Source of the DNA: Candidatus Methanophagales archaeon
Lineage (GTDB): Archaea; Halobacteriota; Syntropharchaeia; Alkanophagales; Methanospirareceae
DNA: 36,444 bases
NCBI GenBank assembly: GCA_003336485.1
Contig: QENH01000183.1
Coordinates: 1 to 36,444 of the forward strand
Direction: 5' to 3'
The notes under the pieces were generated by a model. The model ran no database searches. It had not been told where the DNA came from and saw only the letters and a program-made list of their open reading frames with translations. Below are positions 32,933 through 36,444 of this stretch, piece by piece. A program made the position numbers and the translations under genes. Each line of letters opens with the position of its first letter. Position 1 is the first letter of the stretch.

Positions 32933-34783
32933 TTATTCCTCGTCATCAACCACCTTGTATTCTGCATCCGCTGTGCCGGTTTCACCTTCTTTTGGACCAC
33001 CTGCCTGCTGCTGTTGATGCTGTGCTCCAGCCCCTCCTGCCTGTTGATATGCTCGAGTCGAAATCTCGTGAAATGCACGAGTCAATTCTTCCATCTCCGC
33101 CTGTATCTTCTGCACATCATCGCTCTTTATCGTCTCTTTGAGCCGTTCGACAACAGCATTTATTCGTGTCCGTTCATCACTTGTGACCTTATCGCCCAGA
33201 TCAGCAAGAGACTTTTCCGTGGTATATATAAGATTTTCTGCCTGGTTCTTAGTTTCCACAGCTCCGCGACGCTTCTTGTCTTCCTCCTCAAATTGCTTTG
33301 CCTCGTTAACCATCCGATCTATCTCGCTTTGTGCTAATTTGGTCGACGCGGTGATTGTAATTGCCTGCTGCTTTCCTGTGCCCATGTCCTTGGCGGTGAC
33401 ACTCAATATGCCATTGGCATCAATATCGAAGGTAACCTCAATTTGTGGCACACCCCTTGGCGATGGCGGAATATCCATCAGATGGAACCGCCCCAGTGAC
33501 GTGTCATCCCGTGCAAATTCGCGCTCGCCCTGCAAGACATTGATCTCGACACTTGTCTGGTTATCTGCAGCCGTAGAGAATGTTTCACTCTTCTTCGTGG
33601 GTATTGTAGTGTTCCGTTCTATTAATTTAGTGAATACGCCACCCAAAGTCTCAATACCTAGCGAGAGGGGAGTAACATCCAGCAGCAGGACGTCCTTTAC
33701 TTCGCCTGTTAGCACACCTGCCTGTATAGCTGCGCCCATAGCCACGCATTCCATAGGATCAACGCCACGCTCGCCTTTTGAGCCCACGTAATCCTCAACA
33801 AATTTCTGCACTATTGGCATCCGCGTCGGTCCGCCAACGAATATGATTTTGGTAACGCCACCAGAAGCGAGTTTTGCATCCTTTAATGCCAGATCTATTG
33901 AAGTTTTGCATTTGTCCACTATCGGTCGCACGAGCTCCTCTAATTTCGCACGCGAGAGTTTCATGACTAGATGCTTCGGTCCCGATGCATCTGCGGTGAT
34001 GAACGGCAGATTGATATCAGTCTCAAGCACATTAGAGAGCTCTATCTTCGCCTTTTCGCTCGCCTCATGGAGCCTTTGCAATGCCATACGGTCATTCCTC
34101 ACATCTATTCCCGATTGTTTCTTGAACTCTTCCGCGACGTAATCCACGATTGCGTTATCCATGTCGGTTCCACCCAATTCCGTGTCGCCACTTGTGGATA
34201 TAACCTCGAATACACCCTCGCTGAACTCCATTACCGTTACGTCTAGAGTACCACCGCCGAAATCGAATACCAGTATCTTCTGCTCTTTCTCCGTTTTGTC
34301 AATGCCATAAGCGAGTGCCGCGGCTGTGGGTTCGTTTACTATTCTGACAACTTCCAAACCTGCTATCGCACCTGCATCCTTCGTTGCGGTACGCTGGTTA
34401 TCATTAAAGTATGCCGGCACTGTCAATACTGCCTTATCTACTTTATCACCCAGGAATGCTTCCGCATCGCGTTTTATCTTTTGTAGCATGAACGCAGTTA
34501 TTTGCTGTGGCGTGTATTCCTTGCCTTGTACCTTCGCCCGATAGTCAGTACCCATCTTCCGCTTGATGGACATCACCGTTCCTTCGGGATTGGACACTGC
34601 TTGTCGTTTCGCGGGTTCTCCAACCAGCATTTGCCCATCTTTCGTGAATGCAACATAAGAAGGAAATGCCTTACCGCCTAGGCTCGTACCCTCTGCGCTC
34701 GGTATTATCGTGGCCTTTCCTCCGATCATTGCAGCCGCAGCGGAATTGCTCGTCCCTATATCTATACCTATTGTTTTTGTCAT
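32933..34783 (-). CDS. dnaK: Chaperone DnaK (Hsp70)
   Basis: ATP-dependent protein-folding chaperone. The 616-aa protein starts [20 protein letters not shown] and has the Hsp70 signatures [59 protein letters not shown] and a substrate-binding domain with [16 protein letters not shown] and [11 protein letters not shown]. The C-terminal lid ends in a Gln-rich linker and [10 protein letters not shown]. Length and motifs are those of a complete bacterial-type DnaK, which archaea acquired by lateral transfer. It lies 94 bp downstream of grpE; dnaJ does not follow and is not in the window. Confidence 0.98.
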   Translation of the reverse strand: MTKTIGIDIGTSNSAAAAMIGGKATIIPSAEGTSLGGKAFPSYVAFTKDGQMLVGEPAKRQAVSNPEGTVMSIKRKMGTDYRAKVQGKEYTPQQITAFMLQKIKRDAEAFLGDKVDKAVLTVPAYFNDNQRTATKDAGAIAGLEVVRIVNEPTAAALAYGIDKTEKEQKILVFDFGGGTLDVTVMEFSEGVFEVISTSGDTELGGTDMDNAIVDYVAEEFKKQSGIDVRNDRMALQRLHEASEKAKIELSNVLETDINLPFITADASGPKHLVMKLSRAKLEELVRPIVDKCKTSIDLALKDAKLASGGVTKIIFVGGPTRMPIVQKFVEDYVGSKGERGVDPMECVAMGAAIQAGVLTGEVKDVLLLDVTPLSLGIETLGGVFTKLIERNTTIPTKKSETFSTAADNQTSVEINVLQGEREFARDDTSLGRFHLMDIPPSPRGVPQIEVTFDIDANGILSVTAKDMGTGKQQAITITASTKLAQSEIDRMVNEAKQFEEEDKKRRGAVETKNQAENLIYTTEKSLADLGDKVTSDERTRINAVVERLKETIKSDDVQKIQAEMEELTRAFHEISTRAYQQAGGAGAQHQQQQAGGPKEGETGTADAEYKVVDDEE

Positions 34784-34877
34784 CTTTTAACTCATCTCCA
34801 AAAAAAAACATTACTTTATACTTATGTTTATTCAATATAAAAAAACCCCTCTCTTTCAAAAAGAAAGTATGAGTAAA

Positions 34878-35423
34878 CTATTCTTTTAGTTTCGATACTT
34901 TCACCTTCGATGTTCTTATCACTTTCGAGCCCAGCATATAACCTTTCTCAAACACTTCAAGAATTGTGTCCTCCAGATGATCATCATCTGTGACCGTCAT
35001 TATCACTTCATGTTTATATGGGTCGAACTTCTCGCCTACTGCCGCTATTGGTTTCAAACCTTCTTTCGCCAGTACTGTGATCAAATCTTTATGTATCAAC
35101 GCAATTCCTTCTTCAAAGGCTGTGTTATTGCTTGCAGATGCAATAGCGCATTCAAGAGTATCAATAATCGGTAATAAATTCTGTATTAACGTCTCTGTTG
35201 CGCACATTTCGTACTGTTCTCGCTCGCGTACAACCCTCTTTTTATAGTTCTCAAAATCCGCCTGGAGGTATTTTAGTCGCGATAAATATTCGTCTGCTAA
35301 CTTAGTCTTCTCGTCCAATTTGCTCTCCAATGACTCTGCTTCTGTGCTTGTAACCTCTGCTCCTTCCTCTTCTCCCTGTTCCTTCATCTCCTGGTTTTTA
35401 ATACCCCCGCTAAACAAATACAC
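34878..35423 (-). CDS. grpE: Nucleotide exchange factor GrpE
   Basis: Exchanges ADP for ATP on DnaK. The product has an acidic N-terminus, a long coiled coil (LADEYLSRLKYLQADFENYK) and the GrpE signature: LIQNLLPIIDTLECAI, KDLITVLAKEGLKPI, GEKFDPYKHEVIM and a C-terminal LEVFEKGYMLGSKVIRTSKV. Start is uncertain: GTG 35423 gives 181 aa and would suit a leaderless transcript, whereas ATG 35387 gives 169 aa and a typical acidic start but has its AGGAG with no spacing. It forms an operon with dnaK and is divergent from the CPBP gene. Confidence 0.93.
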   Translation of the reverse strand: MYLFSGGIKNQEMKEQGEEEGAEVTSTEAESLESKLDEKTKLADEYLSRLKYLQADFENYKKRVVREREQYEMCATETLIQNLLPIIDTLECAIASASNNTAFEEGIALIHKDLITVLAKEGLKPIAAVGEKFDPYKHEVIMTVTDDDHLEDTILEVFEKGYMLGSKVIRTSKVKVSKLKE

Positions 35424-35458
35424 TGTCTTTATAATTGTAAGTAGGCTTTATATAATTG
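35424..35458. promoter_or_regulatory. Shared promoter region grpE / CPBP gene
   Basis: Only 35 bp separate the outermost start codons. tttatata at 35447-35454 reads as a TATA box in the forward direction, and attataaag-like sequence reads in the reverse direction, so the two promoters must overlap. The exact initiation sites cannot be fixed from sequence. Confidence 0.4.
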
Positions 35459-36236
35459 ATGAAATTACAGTTAAGAAAATCGTTCCAAACGCTGTTCATA
35501 CTCCTGATATTCGTGGGGATCATTGTCACGGAATGGGTATTTGTGTATGAGAATGTGGGCTATGGCATCATGCTCGCCCTGTTTATGGTGCTTGCAATAT
35601 ACACAGTCGTCTCTGTGACACAACCGAATAGACATTTTTCGGATTCTGCAGAATCTCTTGCTCTTCTACCACTCTATATATTATTTACGTCCTCGCTTCC
35701 CTGGTTCTTTATAGATCAACAGTTCCTTATCCCTGCGGTGTATTCCCTCATTATCGTTCTTTGTGGTTGGTACATCTATGAGAAAGACATTAGCTTAACC
35801 GAGATCGGGTTTAAAAAGGATAATCTATTGGGATACATATTGCTGCGCATGTATAGGAATACCAACAGGAACTATCGAGTACTTCATTCTTTTGCCTGCA
35901 CCTGCATATCCTATCTTTGAATTCAAATACTTGTTTAGAGACCTGATTTACATGACCTTTTTCGTGGCACTGGGAGAGGAGGTGCTATTTAGGGGGCTTG
36001 TTCAGCGCAACTTGACGAAGATGTATGGATGGGGAATTGCTTTATTAAGCACAGGATTCCTTTTTTCTGTGATGCACTTAACATGGCGGTCCGTTCCCGA
36101 GCTCGGATTTACCTTCTTTGCCGGCATTCTGTTTGGATATATTTATTATAAGACTAAAAGTCTCGTAGCACCTATTGTTCTGCATGGGGTCAATAATGTG
36201 ATGCTAGTAGCAATAATGCCGTACGTATTTAGTTGA
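35459..36236 (+). pseudogene. CPBP-family intramembrane protease (CAAX/Abi) with frameshift
   Basis: Two ORFs (35456-35920 and 35892-36236) make one membrane protein of about 260 residues if the frame is shifted near 35840-35855. Before the shift: four or so hydrophobic helices and EKDISLTEIGFKKDNLLGYI; after it, in the second frame, GIPTGTIEYFILLPAPAYP leads into the conserved core. The core has EEVLFRG (E-E-x-x-x-R), FSVMHL and HGVNN, the metal-binding and catalytic motifs of CPBP proteases, with hydrophobic helices between. Function may be processing of prenylated or membrane peptides. The ATG at 35459 is preferred to TTG 35456. One indel, natural or technical, separates the halves. Confidence 0.8.
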
Positions 36237-36246
36237 TGGTGAAAAA

Positions 36247-36420
36247 ATGGCTAAATGTGTTGCCCTTAGGGCTGATATAGACACGGTAAAGGATGCAGAG
36301 GTTCTCCCAGTGCTCCTTGCAATTCTCGATGAATACGAGCTCAAAGCGACTTTTTTCGTTACTACTGGCAAGGACAACCTTGCCAAGAACCTAAAAAATT
36401 ATCGCAATCCTTTAATTTGA
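36247..36420 (+). pseudogene. Polysaccharide-deacetylase-like N-terminal fragment
   Basis: Too short for the ORF track. ATG 36247 gives 57 codons: AKCVALRADIDTVKDAEVL, then LLAILDEYELKATFFVTTG, and stops at TGA 36418. The D-x-D near the start and L-L-x-x-L-x-E-Y-x-x-K-A-T-F-F-V pattern is the beginning of a polysaccharide deacetylase (NodB homology) domain. The similarity ends at about KDNLAKNLK; A+T-rich sequence with a palindrome follows. The gene is therefore truncated, perhaps by insertion of an element that continues past the window. Confidence 0.65.
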
Positions 36421-36432
36421 CAATGTCAAATT
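36414..36432. repeat. 19-bp perfect palindrome at the window end
   Basis: aatttgaca-a-tgtcaaatt, 9-bp arms with a 1-bp centre, lies exactly where the deacetylase similarity ends. It could be the terminal region of an inserted element or an operator. The TGACA/TGTCA half-sites also occur at 28758-28773. Confidence 0.7.
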
Positions 36433-36444
36433 ATTATCAATTTT

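Noticed and set aside
32888-34872. Several forward ORFs opposite dnaK
   Set aside because: All lie antisense to a complete dnaK gene and show no domain pattern or start signals.
1-36444. tRNA or rRNA genes
   Set aside because: I looked for tRNA-like arms and TTCGA loops in the intergenic regions and saw nothing convincing.

Overview
The window looks like a piece of a euryarchaeal chromosome from a methanogen or methane/alkane-oxidiser lineage. My best guess is an ANME-1/Methanophagales-type archaeon, an inference from gene content rather than from any marker tree. Support comes from archaeal TATA boxes in front of several genes, archaeal-type TrpRS and PurS, archaeal nicotianamine-synthase homologues, an energy-coupling-factor nickel transporter, a corrinoid protein with its reductive activator, and a PGF-CTERM-like tail. 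The 36.4 kb length and the genes cut at both ends would fit a fosmid insert.

Layout. (1) 1-436: 3' end of a DUF4143-type AAA+ ATPase. (2) 0.8-9.2 kb: a type I-B (Tneap-like) CRISPR-Cas locus, cas8-cas7-cas5-cas3-cas4-cas1-cas2, followed by a two-repeat, one-spacer array. cas4 has an in-frame TGA, cas2 a frameshift, no cas6 is visible, and the last repeat is cut at an IS/MITE end. (3) 9.6-11.9 kb: divergent corrinoid-activation pair (RACo/RamA-like protein and corrinoid protein). (4) 11.9-13.4 kb: purS-trpS, reverse strand. (5) 13.7-14.7 kb: a secreted protein gene interrupted by TGA.

(6) 15.0-25.2 kb is the most interesting region. A complete nickel ECF-type transporter (nikK-nikM-nikL-nikQ-nikO) is followed by three tandem nicotianamine-synthase-like genes, then a second nikK-nikL pair, then a fourth, doubly deleted synthase gene joined to a truncated beta-helix protein. 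I read this as a candidate archaeal nickelophore system in which a nicotianamine-type opine is made beside the importer and two sets of surface nickel-binding subunits. It has visibly been built and pruned by duplication: a short scar of a third nikK-nikL copy and a duplicated promoter block are present.

(7) 25.3-31.1 kb: SAM methyltransferase (reverse), cobyric acid synthase, NAD synthetase, a chimeric IS110/ATPase remnant and adenine deaminase (reverse). (8) 31.1-32.3 kb: an unusual class III nucleotide-cyclase/Nudix fusion whose 5' region carries a GAAA microsatellite. (9) 32.6-32.8 kb: a second copy of the MITE-like element found beside the CRISPR array. (10) 32.9-35.4 kb: grpE-dnaK (reverse), with a long imperfect hairpin behind dnaK. 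(11) 35.5-36.4 kb: a frameshifted CPBP protease gene and a truncated polysaccharide-deacetylase-like gene at the window edge.

Working together: nickel uptake, corrinoid synthesis (CobQ/CbiP) and corrinoid activation would all serve a metabolism that depends on Ni and Co cofactors (F430, corrinoid methyltransferases), which suits a methanogen-like archaeon. Several genes carry a single stop or frameshift. From one sequence I cannot tell genuine decay from sequencing or assembly error.
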